Shown piece after piece: positions 1-8,508 of a DNA stretch of 20,195 nt. Numbering within the stretch: the stretch's first letter is position 1; each line of letters begins with the position of its first letter. Both the position numbers and the translations under genes were made by a program. The DNA is taken from NCBI GenBank assembly GCA_035760705.1, contig DASTSL010000144.1:1-20195 (forward strand), in the 5' to 3' direction. This DNA is from Allomeiothermus sp035760705 (GTDB lineage: Bacteria > Deinococcota > Deinococci > Deinococcales > Thermaceae). Under the pieces are notes generated by a model. It was given only the letters and a program-made list of their open reading frames with translations, had not been told where the DNA came from and made no database searches.

Positions 1-1
1 C

Positions 2-964
2 AACGAGTACGCCGAAGACCTGGTGTACGTGACCAAGGAGATCTGTGACGGGCACGGCGAACCCCACCCCACCCTGGTCACCGAGTCGGGGCGGGCCATC
101 ACCGCCTACCATAGCGTGCTGGTGCTCGAGGTGGTGGACACCATCCGGCCCCCCGGTGAGGAGAAGCTGGAAGAACCCCCCGACGCCCACCCGGTGGTGG
201 CCGACATGTTCGACCTGGCCCGCAGCATCTCGGCCAAAAACTACCGCGAGGTCTACCACGACGCTTTCTCCAACAAGGACACGGTGCAAAACCTCTACGA
301 TCTGGGGCTGATTAGCTTGCGCGACCGAGCTTTGGCGGAGAGCCTCTTTTACCAGATCGCCCGTAAGACGCTCAAGCTGGCCCTCGAGCTGGACTACCCG
401 GCGGACGAACTCGAGGACTTGCAGAAGATGCTGGCCGACAAGCTGGTCTGCAACTTCAGCCTCTTCCAGAGCCTGCCGGACAGTTGGGCCATCAAACAGA
501 TGTTCCCCATCGTGCCGCTGAACCGCCTCGACGAGCGGCCCACCCGCGAGGCCACCCTGGTGGACATCACCTGTGACTCGGACGGCAAGTTCGACCGCTT
601 CATCGACCTCCACGATGTGCGCAATACCCTCCCGGTGCACGAGCTGCGCCCCGGCGAGCGCTACTACCTGGGAGTCTTCCTCACCGGGGCCTATCAGGAT
701 GTGCTGGGCAACTCGCACAACCTCTTCGGGCGCATCGGTGAAGCCCACGTGACCATCGACGAGGACGGCTACGACATCGAGCGCTTCGTGATGGGCGAGA
801 AGGCCCGGCGGGTCATCGAGAAGATGGGCTACGAGGACGACGAGCTGGCCGAAGCGGTAGAAAAACTAGTGCGAAGCTCGAAGAAGCTCACCCCCGCCGA
901 GAAGGGAACTTTCATGGAGCAGTACGCCCGTGAACTGGTGGGGTATACCTACCTTGAGGACTAA
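2..964 (+). CDS. speA: Biosynthetic arginine decarboxylase, C-terminal part (partial)
   Basis: This frame is open to the left edge, so only the last 320 residues are present; the GTG at 23 is an internal valine. Family knowledge: SpeA is a PLP enzyme of about 630 residues that decarboxylates arginine to agmatine, the first step of cytoplasmic polyamine synthesis. Seen here: the DITCDSDGKFDRF stretch, whose Cys-Asp-Ser-Asp-Gly is the signature around the active-site cysteine of this fold, and GAYQDVLGNSHNLFG, which matches the conserved GAYQE-LG-HNLFG block. The tail is the usual helical C-terminus, ending in a short acidic run. Agmatine-based polyamine synthesis is established in Thermus, which fits the inferred host. 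No terminator is evident after the stop; the next gene on this strand starts 183 bp later. The family call is secure, while the N-terminal half and the start lie outside the window. Confidence 0.93.
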   Translation, partial: NEYAEDLVYVTKEICDGHGEPHPTLVTESGRAITAYHSVLVLEVVDTIRPPGEEKLEEPPDAHPVVADMFDLARSISAKNYREVYHDAFSNKDTVQNLYDLGLISLRDRALAESLFYQIARKTLKLALELDYPADELEDLQKMLADKLVCNFSLFQSLPDSWAIKQMFPIVPLNRLDERPTREATLVDITCDSDGKFDRFIDLHDVRNTLPVHELRPGERYYLGVFLTGAYQDVLGNSHNLFGRIGEAHVTIDEDGYDIERFVMGEKARRVIEKMGYEDDELAEAVEKLVRSSKKLTPAEKGTFMEQYARELVGYTYLED

Positions 965-1010
965 CCAAAAGTTGGCCAGAAGTGGACTTTTTTTCAAAAT
1001 GGAAACAAAA

Positions 1011-1103
1011 GGTATCAGATAGGTATCTCGAATTGGTTCGTAAGAGATTATTTCCCGGGTGGTCCGATCCTGCTATGCTGACCATACTGCCGGTTGGTAT
1101 GGT
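1011..1103 (+). promoter_or_regulatory. Candidate promoter/operator region of the diguanylate cyclase gene
   Basis: The 183-bp gap after speA holds two GGTATC copies (1011-1016 and 1022-1027) spaced 11 bp apart, about one helical turn. A TATGCT -10-like box lies at 1074-1079. It is followed at once by an inverted repeat, ACCATAC (1081-1087) and GTATGGT (1097-1103), with a 9-nt loop. A start at the TATGCT box would put the repeat at the 5' end of the mRNA, where it could be an operator or a 5' stabilising hairpin. No good -35 match is visible, so the promoter call is weak; the inverted repeat is exact. Confidence 0.35.
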
Positions 1104-1147
1104 TGAATAACCTCGTTGAGCGTAACCAAGATATACCGTAGCAGGGT

Positions 1148-2221
1148 ATGAACCGTAGCCCCGATCCCCTTTCCTCCCTCAACGCCTCGAGGCGGCGCAA
1201 CGGGTTGTGGCTGCTGCCGCTGGGGGCCTTGGCCTCGAGCGTCGCTTACGTGCTGTCCATCGTCAACGGAACCCTCAACCCGGTGGACGCGGTGCTCTCG
1301 CCGGTGATCTTCGTGGGGTTCTTGGTCATGGCCCTACTGTTATGGCGACACCGGATCAGCATCGCCGCCGTCGAGCTGGTGACGGTGGTTCTCTTGTTGG
1401 TGTACAACCTGGGCAACTTGTACTACGTGGGGCTCCTCGGCGATCTCTCCAAGATGGGGTTTTCCGCCAGCGCTTTGTGGTCCACCATCATCTACCCGCT
1501 GGCCTTCTTGCTGCTCAGCCGTGAGAAAGCCATCCGGGTCTCGGTAGCCTACTACGTAGCAGGGTTGCTGGGGGGATTGGTTTCGATACTACTCCACCCA
1601 CCCAGCATGAGCGCCCTCAACTCCATCGTGCAGTTCTATCTGGCCAACCTGGTCTTCCTGTCCCTGCTCAACGTGTACGCGCAACTGCGCGAGAACATGG
1701 TGACCATGGAGCAGTTGGCCCATACCGACCACCTCACCCGGCTGGCCAACCGGCGGGGCCTCGAGCCCTTGCTCAAACAGGAGCTGCAGCGGGCCGAGCG
1801 CTACCAGCTTCCCTTCGCGGTCTTGCTGGCCGACCTCGACCACTTCAAAGGGATCAACGACCGCCACGGACACGCCATCGGCGACCAGGTGCTGCGCGAG
1901 GTGGCCCTGCGGCTCGATCACAACCTGCGTCAGTCGGATACCGTGGCGCGGTGGGGCGGCGAGGAATTCTTGATCCTGGCCCCCGCCACCGACCTGGCCC
2001 AAGCCGAGCAACTCGCTGCCCGGCTGGCCGAGATGGTGCGGGCCGAGCCGGTGGTGGGGAACATCCCGGTCACGCTCTCCATCGGGGTGAGTTGCTACCG
2101 GGCCGGGGACAGCCTCGAGAGCCTCATTCACCGCGCCGACGAGGCCCTTTACCGGGCCAAGGCGCTGGGGCGGAACCGGCTCGAGTTGGAAACCCCCCCC
2201 TCACCGGCCTTGGGGAAGTAA
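1148..2221 (+). CDS. Membrane-anchored diguanylate cyclase (GGDEF domain)
   Basis: Predicted to make c-di-GMP from two GTP at the membrane. Residues about 18-175 form some six hydrophobic segments with short loops and no recognised sensor motif. The GGDEF domain follows, beginning at the DHLTRLANRRG linker (about 194-204). The catalytic signature is GGEEF (270-274), an active variant. RQSD at 261-264 is the RxxD inhibitory site five residues earlier, so product inhibition is expected. ADLDHFKGINDRHGH (about 228-242) is the metal/nucleotide-binding stretch. The start ATG has only a poor GCAGGGT ribosome site almost touching it, so the true start could differ by a few codons. The 357-residue length is normal for a membrane domain plus GGDEF. 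The signal sensed cannot be read from the sequence. An HD-GYP phosphodiesterase gene lies 1.6 kb downstream on the other strand. Confidence 0.9.
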   Translation: MNRSPDPLSSLNASRRRNGLWLLPLGALASSVAYVLSIVNGTLNPVDAVLSPVIFVGFLVMALLLWRHRISIAAVELVTVVLLLVYNLGNLYYVGLLGDLSKMGFSASALWSTIIYPLAFLLLSREKAIRVSVAYYVAGLLGGLVSILLHPPSMSALNSIVQFYLANLVFLSLLNVYAQLRENMVTMEQLAHTDHLTRLANRRGLEPLLKQELQRAERYQLPFAVLLADLDHFKGINDRHGHAIGDQVLREVALRLDHNLRQSDTVARWGGEEFLILAPATDLAQAEQLAARLAEMVRAEPVVGNIPVTLSIGVSCYRAGDSLESLIHRADEALYRAKALGRNRLELETPPSPALGK

Positions 2222-2318
2222 CAGAGCGGCGAGGGCGGGTGCTGTGTTTTTGGCTCGGGGTGTATGGCTTCGCGGTATTACGTGACCGCTACGCTCGCCA
2301 CCTTCTTCATCGGGCGGG

Positions 2319-2468
2319 ATGCGGAAAACCCACCAGGGAGAGGTGGCGGGGACGAGCCAGCTCGAGCAGCTCCGCGCAGAGATCGCCGCCTTACGGGCCG
2401 AACTACAAAATCGCCACACGTATAAACGACAGGCCCGAAACGCTTCGGGCCTGCGTCTATACAGCTAG
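2319..2468 (+). CDS. Possible 49-residue coiled-coil peptide or gene remnant
   Basis: A short frame opens at ATG 2319 in the gap between the cyclase gene and metK. The central part, SQLEQLRAEIAALRAEL, has clean heptad spacing of leucine and alanine and reads as a coiled coil. The C-terminal third runs through the terminator hairpin at 2430-2453, which argues against an intact gene. No convincing ribosome site precedes the ATG. It may be the end of a lost gene or a chance frame. I do not recognise it. Confidence 0.2.
   Translation: MRKTHQGEVAGTSQLEQLRAEIAALRAELQNRHTYKRQARNASGLRLYS
2430..2453. terminator. Hairpin terminator between convergent genes
   Basis: A perfect 10-bp stem, CAGGCCCGAA with TTCGGGCCTG, encloses a 4-nt loop. 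It sits 24 bp past the metK stop on the minus strand and about 210 bp past the cyclase stop on the plus strand. The run of T after it is weak on both strands (TCGTTTATAC on the minus side). It most likely terminates metK. Confidence 0.6.
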
Positions 2469-2477
2469 AATCTGCCT

Positions 2478-3653
<1,176 letters not shown>

Positions 3654-3836
3654 CCTGATACCTCCTGCTGGCAAATTCCCCGCGATAGCGGCGGATCCAG
3701 ACACAAAGTGTACCCGCAAACTCGGGCACACCGCACCTACACTTCAGACAGTCTAGCACCCTCCACGCATGCCACGAACCCACGGTTAGGCGTACACGCT
3801 GGTTTACGTCCTGGTGCTACCTGATCGAGGCCGCAA
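3654..3836 (-). promoter_or_regulatory. metK: metK upstream region with two candidate -10 boxes
   Basis: The 183-bp leader region contains an extended -10-like TGC-TAGACT (minus strand; TAGACT at 3750-3755) and a second box, TACACT (3707-3712), about 50 bases before the TTG start. Neither has a clear TTGACA at the right distance. I looked for the fold of known SAM riboswitch classes (kink-turn plus four-way junction, or the compact SAM-II/III types) and do not see one by eye. The strong AGGAGGT ribosome site is at the 3' end of this region. Confidence 0.35.
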
Positions 3837-5615
3837 TCATGCGGGCTGCGCCAGGAGGTCTATGAAAGCCCGTACCACCTCGGCATCGAGGGTTTTACCG
3901 GCTTGGCTTTCCAGCTCGCGGCGTACTGCGTGGAGGGGCCAGGCAGGTTTGTAGGGGCGGGCGTGAGAGAGAGCATCGTAGATATCCACCACGGCGAAGA
4001 TGCGGGCCTCGAGGGGGATCTCCTCGCCGCGTAGTCCCAGCGGATAGCCGGAACCGTCCGAGCGCTCGTGATGGTAGCGCACCACGTTAAGGGCAACCTC
4101 GGGCAAGAAGGAGAGTTCTCGCAGCATCTCGTAGCCGATCTCGGGGTGGGTTTTCATCACCCGCCACTCTCCTGTGCTCAAGGGGCTGTTTTTCTGCAAC
4201 ACCTCGTCGGGGACAGCCAATTTGCCCAGATCGTGCAAGTAAGCGCCCAGCCGCAGGCCCTCCAGGTCGGCAAACCCCAATCGCTCCCCTAGGGCTACGC
4301 TGAGGGCCACCACTCGGTCGGTATGGCCTTTGGTCTCGAGGTCACGCAGCTCGAGCCCCAACCCCAACGCGCGCAACGCGGCCTCGCGGGTGCGGGTGAT
4401 CTCCTCGAGATGGGCCACCCGTTCCAGCGAGCGCTCGAGGCGCCGGGCCACCGATTCCAAAAGCACAAGGTGTTCCTGCGAAACGCTGTGGAGCCGGGTA
4501 AAAGTCGCCAACGCCAGCACCCCTACCGAACGGTCCCCCTGAGCGAGCCGGGCCGCCATCACGGAGCGGATCCCACTAGCACGGTACTCGGGCGGGGCGT
4601 AGGGCCAAACCTGATAATCGGAGATCATCAGGGTTCCCTCGAGTAAGGTCTTACCCAAAAACCCCCGCCCAGGGTGGATGGGCGAGGTCTGGTAGAGGTC
4701 CAAGTAACCTTCGGGGTAGCGCCCCACTCGAACCACCGGGAAAAGCGAGCCCTCCCCGCTCGGATACTCCCGTAGCTGGTAAAGCCCTCCGGCCTCGAAC
4801 CCGGTGAGCTCCAGCAGGGTCTCCAGCGCTCGGCGGGCGATTTCGTGGGGATCTGACATCAGCTCGATGTCGGCGGACATCTGCACCAGCGAGCGATAAT
4901 TCTCGGCCTGGCGCCGGGACTGCTCGAGGGCCGAGAGCCGCGAGATGGCGACCCCCGCTACCTCGGCCAACGCCTCGAGGATATAGCGGTCGTCAGGACC
5001 CAGCCGACCCGCCTCATACCCACACGCCGTGTCCACCGAGAGCACCCCAATGAAATGTCCTTCGGGATCGGAAAGCGGAACCCCTAAGTAAGCTCCAGGG
5101 CTACGTTGCCCGGAAATAAAGCGGGCATTTTCCACCTGCGAGGCATCTGCGATAAACAACGGGGCCTTGTTGCGGTAGACCTCCCAGGCCAACCCTTGAG
5201 CGTTACCTATACGCCTTCCCAAGGCTTCCTTAGCGCCAGACCCGGCTGCCGCCACTACCTCCAGGCTGGATTCATCCAGGTTCAGTCGGCTAAGAAAGGC
5301 TGAGGTAGCGCCAGTTTGGCGCAAGGCCTCCTCCACAGTGCGCCGGTAGACTTCTTCGGCAGTCTGAGCCGGGCCGAGCGCTCGGGTGGCTTTGGCGATG
5401 GCTTCCAACCGCGTCAGCTCGCGGGTTTGGACAGCCTCGGTCTCGAGCTTTAAAACAGCACTGTCCACATTGGCTTCCGGAAGCAGCCCGAGGACTTGGC
5501 ATAAAGCCAACCACCACGGCGCAGTCTCATCCGTATCCTTGCAGTCTAAAAACCGCCAGAGCAGCCTTCTCAGCTCTTCGCGGGGACCGCTGGGGCCAGG
5601 AGGAAGCAACGCCAT
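3837..5615 (-). CDS. GAF-GAF-HD-GYP c-di-GMP phosphodiesterase
   Basis: Predicted to hydrolyse c-di-GMP under control of N-terminal sensors. Order: a roughly 70-residue helical lead, GAF 1 (about 75-225), GAF 2 (about 245-395), a short helical linker, and HD-GYP (about 410-590). Catalytic features: the HD pair in AYLHDLGKL (461-462), TGEW and THPEIGYEML (metal-binding His about 489), and RYHHERSDGSGYP (513-525), which carries the GYP signature. There are no membrane segments, so it is cytoplasmic. The start at 5615 is backed by a TAGACT -10 box exactly six bases upstream with no Shine-Dalgarno, consistent with a leaderless mRNA. GAF domains bind small ligands, often cyclic nucleotides, but the ligand cannot be read here. 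It may oppose the diguanylate cyclase at 1148; that pairing is inference. Confidence 0.92.
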   Translation of the reverse strand: MALLPPGPSGPREELRRLLWRFLDCKDTDETAPWWLALCQVLGLLPEANVDSAVLKLETEAVQTRELTRLEAIAKATRALGPAQTAEEVYRRTVEEALRQTGATSAFLSRLNLDESSLEVVAAAGSGAKEALGRRIGNAQGLAWEVYRNKAPLFIADASQVENARFISGQRSPGAYLGVPLSDPEGHFIGVLSVDTACGYEAGRLGPDDRYILEALAEVAGVAISRLSALEQSRRQAENYRSLVQMSADIELMSDPHEIARRALETLLELTGFEAGGLYQLREYPSGEGSLFPVVRVGRYPEGYLDLYQTSPIHPGRGFLGKTLLEGTLMISDYQVWPYAPPEYRASGIRSVMAARLAQGDRSVGVLALATFTRLHSVSQEHLVLLESVARRLERSLERVAHLEEITRTREAALRALGLGLELRDLETKGHTDRVVALSVALGERLGFADLEGLRLGAYLHDLGKLAVPDEVLQKNSPLSTGEWRVMKTHPEIGYEMLRELSFLPEVALNVVRYHHERSDGSGYPLGLRGEEIPLEARIFAVVDIYDALSHARPYKPAWPLHAVRRELESQAGKTLDAEVVRAFIDLLAQPA

Positions 5616-5621
5616 GCGTCC

Positions 5622-5627
5622 AGTCTA
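5622..5627 (-). promoter_or_regulatory. -10 box of a leaderless HD-GYP transcript
   Basis: TAGACT on the minus strand with six bases to the ATG at 5615, so transcription would start at or next to the A of the start codon. No Shine-Dalgarno is present. The -35 region is not recognisable. Confidence 0.5.
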
Positions 5628-5661
5628 GCCATCTCCCGGCCTTACCCTAGGTAGTCTGCCC

Positions 5662-6576
5662 CTAGCTTCCCGGCTGGGGGCTCAGGCGGCGGAACAACCG
5701 GCTGACCCCTTCCAGGAAGCGCATCAGCGGTCCTTTAGCGAAGCGCTCGCGGTAAGAGGTGGTAGCTTCCTCGGCCCCCACCGCCTGGCCCTGGGCCTGC
5801 GAGAGGTAGTAGCGGTGGTCCATCACCCACAAGTAGAGGTCGGCCTCAGTACGTCCTGGAAAGTTCTGTAAGATCCCCTGCTCGCGGATTTCCTTCACGG
5901 TGGGCAGGTAGAGGGTGTCGTACCAGTCGGTCACAGCCTCTTCCCAAGAAACCGAGCGCTTCTCCTCGAGGCCCTTGAAGTACTGGCGGGTGCGGATGTG
6001 CTCGAGAAGCTTATCGTAGCGCCCCGGCACACTGAAGCGAATCTCCAGGTGGCCAGGGCGCAACTGGTCGAGCTTGGTACGGTTCAAGAACTCCGCATAT
6101 TCGCCCTTTAATATCACGTCCTTAAGGGTATCACCGGGCTCCAAGGCGACCGGGACCTCGAGTTCGATCACCTCAGCGTCAATATAGGTCTGGTTCTCGG
6201 CCTTGGCCAAGGCCACTCGGTGGTTGCCATCTTTGACGAAGTAAGCCTCCCCGACCTTGTATACCTGGATGGGCGGAAGTTCCACCCCCTCGAGTTGAGC
6301 GGTACGCAAGCGGGTCCAGCGCTCTACGGTGTAGGGCTCTTTGGGTAAGAACTGGGCGTCAAAATCGTCATAGCGATCCACCGAGCCGATGATCTTTTCG
6401 ACCTCGATGGGGCGCATCCCCAGGTAATGTTCGCCCTTGGGCCGCAGTCGGCTTACCACGTGAAAGGGCAGGAGCCCGTTGGGCTCCCCCCGCAAACGGT
6501 GCAGGAGATCGTAGAAAAACACCCGATGGGCCAGGCGTTCGGCTTCGGCTTGAGCCTGCTGCTCGGCCACACTCAT
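5662..6576 (-). CDS. ParB/sulfiredoxin-fold (DUF4032-like) protein of unknown function
   Basis: A 304-residue soluble protein. Residues about 80-130 carry the ParB-like core: PPIQVYKVGEAYFVKDGNHR (101-120), where the D-G-N-H-R block corresponds to the ParB/Srx nucleotide-binding motif. The C-terminal half, with TEADLYLWVMDHRYYLSQ near 250, resembles DUF4032-type proteins of Chloroflexi and Actinobacteria; this is from memory and not searched. There is no helix-turn-helix, so a chromosome-partitioning role is unlikely. The start ATG follows a TACACT box by seven bases without a Shine-Dalgarno, suggesting a leaderless transcript. It ends 46 bp before the HD-GYP gene on the same strand and is divergent from the DUF4127 gene. 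Enzymatic role unknown; the fold has both kinase-like and nuclease-like members. Confidence 0.75.
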   Translation of the reverse strand: MSVAEQQAQAEAERLAHRVFFYDLLHRLRGEPNGLLPFHVVSRLRPKGEHYLGMRPIEVEKIIGSVDRYDDFDAQFLPKEPYTVERWTRLRTAQLEGVELPPIQVYKVGEAYFVKDGNHRVALAKAENQTYIDAEVIELEVPVALEPGDTLKDVILKGEYAEFLNRTKLDQLRPGHLEIRFSVPGRYDKLLEHIRTRQYFKGLEEKRSVSWEEAVTDWYDTLYLPTVKEIREQGILQNFPGRTEADLYLWVMDHRYYLSQAQGQAVGAEEATTSYRERFAKGPLMRFLEGVSRLFRRLSPQPGS

Positions 6577-6583
6577 GGGCTTT

Positions 6584-6589
6584 AGTGTA
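6584..6589 (-). promoter_or_regulatory. -10 box upstream of the ParB-fold gene
   Basis: TACACT on the minus strand, seven bases before the ATG at 6576; no ribosome site is present. It supports a leaderless or nearly leaderless transcript. No clear -35 is visible. Confidence 0.45.
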
Positions 6590-6760
6590 GCCCGCCAGCT
6601 GAGATCCGAATGTGCCGCCGCCCTGGCAAGATGGCTCGAGCCCTTCCAGGACGGGGTTTACACCGCACTGAGGCCGCAGCGCGATGTTCTCGGCTCGGTC
6701 AAACCGGATGAACGTTGCTCTAAAGAAGGTCTCACAGCCGGGGCTTTAGATGAAGGGTAT

Positions 6761-8026
6761 ATGCGCTTAGCCGGCTGGTTGCGCGGGGTGCTGACGCTGG
6801 CGGGCCTGCTCGCGGGGCTGGCGCTAGCCGATGGGGGCGCTCCCTCAAAACCGGTTTACCTGCCGCTCGACAACCGCCCGCCGAGCTGGGCCCCGTGCAC
6901 CTGGGGCATCGCCACCTGCCCCCCGCCCGAGGTTTACGCCGGGCGCGAAGGGGCCGATCCCCAAAGGCTGGAACGGTGGCTGTTGGACACCCCCGGCAGC
7001 ACCCTGGTGGCCAGCCTGGACGCCTTGGCCTACGGCGGCCTGGTGCAAAGCCGCCAATCCACGCTCCCTGCCGAGGAAGCCCTCTCGCGGCTCAAGACGG
7101 TCATCACCTGGAAGCTCAAGAATGGCGGGGCGGTCTACGCGTTTGGCATCATCCCGCGCCACCCCGACGCCAAGGACCGCGCGCGCAACCTGGCGGTACT
7201 GCGTAGGGTGCAGGAGTGGCCCGAGGCGCTGCAGAAGGGGAGCTACTTCGAAGTTCCCTGGGATGACGCCTTACCCGGTTCCCCGGCCATCGAGGAGGCC
7301 AAGACGCTCGGCCTCCCCACCCGCCCCGGGGCCGACGAGGCCGGGCAACTGATGCTCCTGCGGGCCTTGAACCCCGGTCTGCGGGTGCAGGTGCTCTACG
7401 ACGACCCCGCCGCCGCCCAAGAGGTCATCCGCTACGACGGGATCCCGCTCGAGGACAGCATCGCCCGCCAGGTGCGGGCCGCCGGGGCCCGCCTGGTGGA
7501 GCAAAACCCGAACCTGATCCTGCTGGCCTATAGCGGCAAAAACCCCCAAGGAGCGGCCCTGCTGGTGCAGAGCAACCTGGGCCAAGCCCCGGTGGCCATC
7601 GCCGATATCGCGCGGGTCAACCGCGGCGACCCCAAGCTGATCGACTACCTGTTGCGCCTGCGCCTTTACCCCCGGCTGGCCGCCTATACCTGCTGGGGCA
7701 CCCCGGCCAACAACCTGGGGAGCGCCCTGGCCCAAGGCGGGCTCTTCCTATCCGACCCCCAACCCCGCCAAGCCCGGCTGGCGGAGAACTACCTGCAATA
7801 CCTCTACGGCGAGGTAGGCCGCCCCTGGGTGCGCGAGCGCTTCCCCGAGCCCTTGCGCGAGGAGGCCGCCCGCTATCTCTTCGAGCGGCTCAAAGAAGAA
7901 CCGCTCCCCTTCATGCTCGGCACCCAGCTCGAGCTGAGCGGCATCTCTTTCCCCTGGAAACGCACCTTCGAGGCCGCGTTTAGCTACCAGCTCGTCCCGG
8001 TGAGCTTGAGCCAGGGGGAGCGGTAG
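6761..8026 (+). CDS. Exported DUF4127 family protein
   Basis: The open frame extends back to 6575, but I choose ATG 6761: GAAGGG lies just upstream and the protein then starts with a textbook signal peptide (MRLAGWLRG, a leucine-rich core, and an ALA cleavage site near residue 23). The longer form would overlap the divergent gene and bury the signal. The mature part begins with PVYLPLDNRPPSW, then DALAYGGLVQSRQ (about 87-99), GIIPRHPDAKDR, YTCWGTPANNLGSALAQGG and a final FPWKRTFEAAF. These are the conserved blocks of DUF4127 as I recall them (LPLDDRP, LAYGGLV-SR, W-T-NTLG, FPW-RTFE). The length of 421 residues is a little short for the family. Function is unknown. Conserved Asp/Arg/His residues suggest an extracytoplasmic enzyme, but no reaction can be named. 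Confidence 0.8.
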   Translation: MRLAGWLRGVLTLAGLLAGLALADGGAPSKPVYLPLDNRPPSWAPCTWGIATCPPPEVYAGREGADPQRLERWLLDTPGSTLVASLDALAYGGLVQSRQSTLPAEEALSRLKTVITWKLKNGGAVYAFGIIPRHPDAKDRARNLAVLRRVQEWPEALQKGSYFEVPWDDALPGSPAIEEAKTLGLPTRPGADEAGQLMLLRALNPGLRVQVLYDDPAAAQEVIRYDGIPLEDSIARQVRAAGARLVEQNPNLILLAYSGKNPQGAALLVQSNLGQAPVAIADIARVNRGDPKLIDYLLRLRLYPRLAAYTCWGTPANNLGSALAQGGLFLSDPQPRQARLAENYLQYLYGEVGRPWVRERFPEPLREEAARYLFERLKEEPLPFMLGTQLELSGISFPWKRTFEAAFSYQLVPVSLSQGER

Positions 8027-8056
8027 AAAAGCGTAGGGCAAGGAAAGCTAGTGGCC

Positions 8057-8093
8057 CGTGGTGTAAAGCTTCTTCCCCAAGCTACACGCCACG
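8057..8093. terminator. Imperfect hairpin between convergent genes
   Basis: A 15-bp stem with two internal mismatches and one wobble pair (8057-8071 with 8079-8093) encloses the 7-nt loop CTTCCCC. It lies 31 bp after the DUF4127 stop, with a TTTT about 10 bp further on. On the minus strand it follows the small membrane protein gene. Likely a bidirectional terminator, without a strong T run. Confidence 0.5.
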
Positions 8094-8120
8094 AGCCGCC
8101 TGCTTTTGACCTTCGACCAA

Positions 8121-8435
8121 TTATAGCGTGACCCGAGCGCTGAAGGGGAACCGCCCGGGTTGGGTAAAGGTCGGCCCGCCGGCTCCCCGGATGAATAGCA
8201 CCGCGAAGTAGCCCGCCACCAGGCCGATCAGAAAGTTGGCCGCGTCGTGGCCCAGCCAGCCGGTGACCACCAGAAGGCTGCTGAACGCCACCATAAACGT
8301 GCAGCAGGCCCAGAAAAGACCCCGCCGTACGATCGGCTTGAAGCGCCGCCCCTGCTCGTGGAGCTTGCCCAGATATAAACTAAGCGCCATCAGAGCCGTT
8401 CCCCACACCAACACCACGATCAATAAGATATCCAT
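8121..8435 (-). CDS. Small membrane protein, three predicted helices
   Basis: 104 residues. Three hydrophobic segments are evident: about 2-22 (ILLIVVLVWGTALMALSLYL), about 43-61 (ACCTFMVAFSSLLVVTGWL) and about 65-85 (ANFLIGLVAGYFAVLFIRG). A basic stretch, KLHEQGRRFKPIVRR, between helices 1 and 2 would sit in the cytoplasm by the positive-inside rule. The C-terminus is a short polar tail. I do not recognise the family. A weak AGGTG precedes the ATG. The gene is divergent from the aldose epimerase gene across an 85-bp gap with a perfect palindrome, which suggests shared control. Confidence 0.7.
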   Translation of the reverse strand: MDILLIVVLVWGTALMALSLYLGKLHEQGRRFKPIVRRGLFWACCTFMVAFSSLLVVTGWLGHDAANFLIGLVAGYFAVLFIRGAGGPTFTQPGRFPFSARVTL

Positions 8436-8457
8436 TTCTGCACCTGTTCTTGCGGAT

Positions 8458-8472
8458 CCGGGGCAGCCCCGG
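8458..8472 (-). promoter_or_regulatory. GC-rich hairpin in the leader of the small membrane protein gene
   Basis: CCGGGG and CCCCGG with a 3-nt loop, 23-37 bases upstream of the ATG at 8435 and downstream of the 18-bp palindrome. It would fall in the 5' leader of the minus-strand mRNA if transcription starts near the palindrome. It may be an mRNA hairpin or half of an operator. Confidence 0.35.
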
Positions 8473-8479
8473 TTCTCCT

Positions 8480-8497
8480 ATGTTAGCTAGCTAACAT
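8480..8497. promoter_or_regulatory. Perfect 18-bp palindrome between divergent genes
   Basis: ATGTTAGCTAGCTAACAT is identical to its reverse complement with no spacer. It is 45 bp from the small membrane protein start and 24 bp from the epimerase start. It covers the position expected for the -35 region of the epimerase promoter (-10 box TACGCT, 8509-8514). A dimeric repressor such as a TetR-type protein bound here could control both genes; that is inference. It does not look like a terminator: neither side has a stop codon close by and the stem has no loop. Confidence 0.65.
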
Positions 8498-8508
8498 GAG
8501 ATTCTTGG

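Noticed and set aside
23..25. GTG at 23 as a true start of the first gene
   Set aside because: The frame is open to the window edge and the sequence before it (NEYAEDL) continues the protein; the family needs about 300 more N-terminal residues.
1589..2131. Minus-strand frame of 180 codons opposite the GGDEF domain
   Set aside because: Compositional shadow of the conserved GGDEF coding sequence.
3654..3836. SAM riboswitch upstream of metK
   Set aside because: The gene context suggested one, but I found no riboswitch-like core or an anti-terminator pair. A covariance-model search would decide.
6575..6760. Longer N-terminus for the DUF4127 gene
   Set aside because: It would overlap the divergent gene and its promoter and place the signal peptide internally; ATG 6761 has its own ribosome site.
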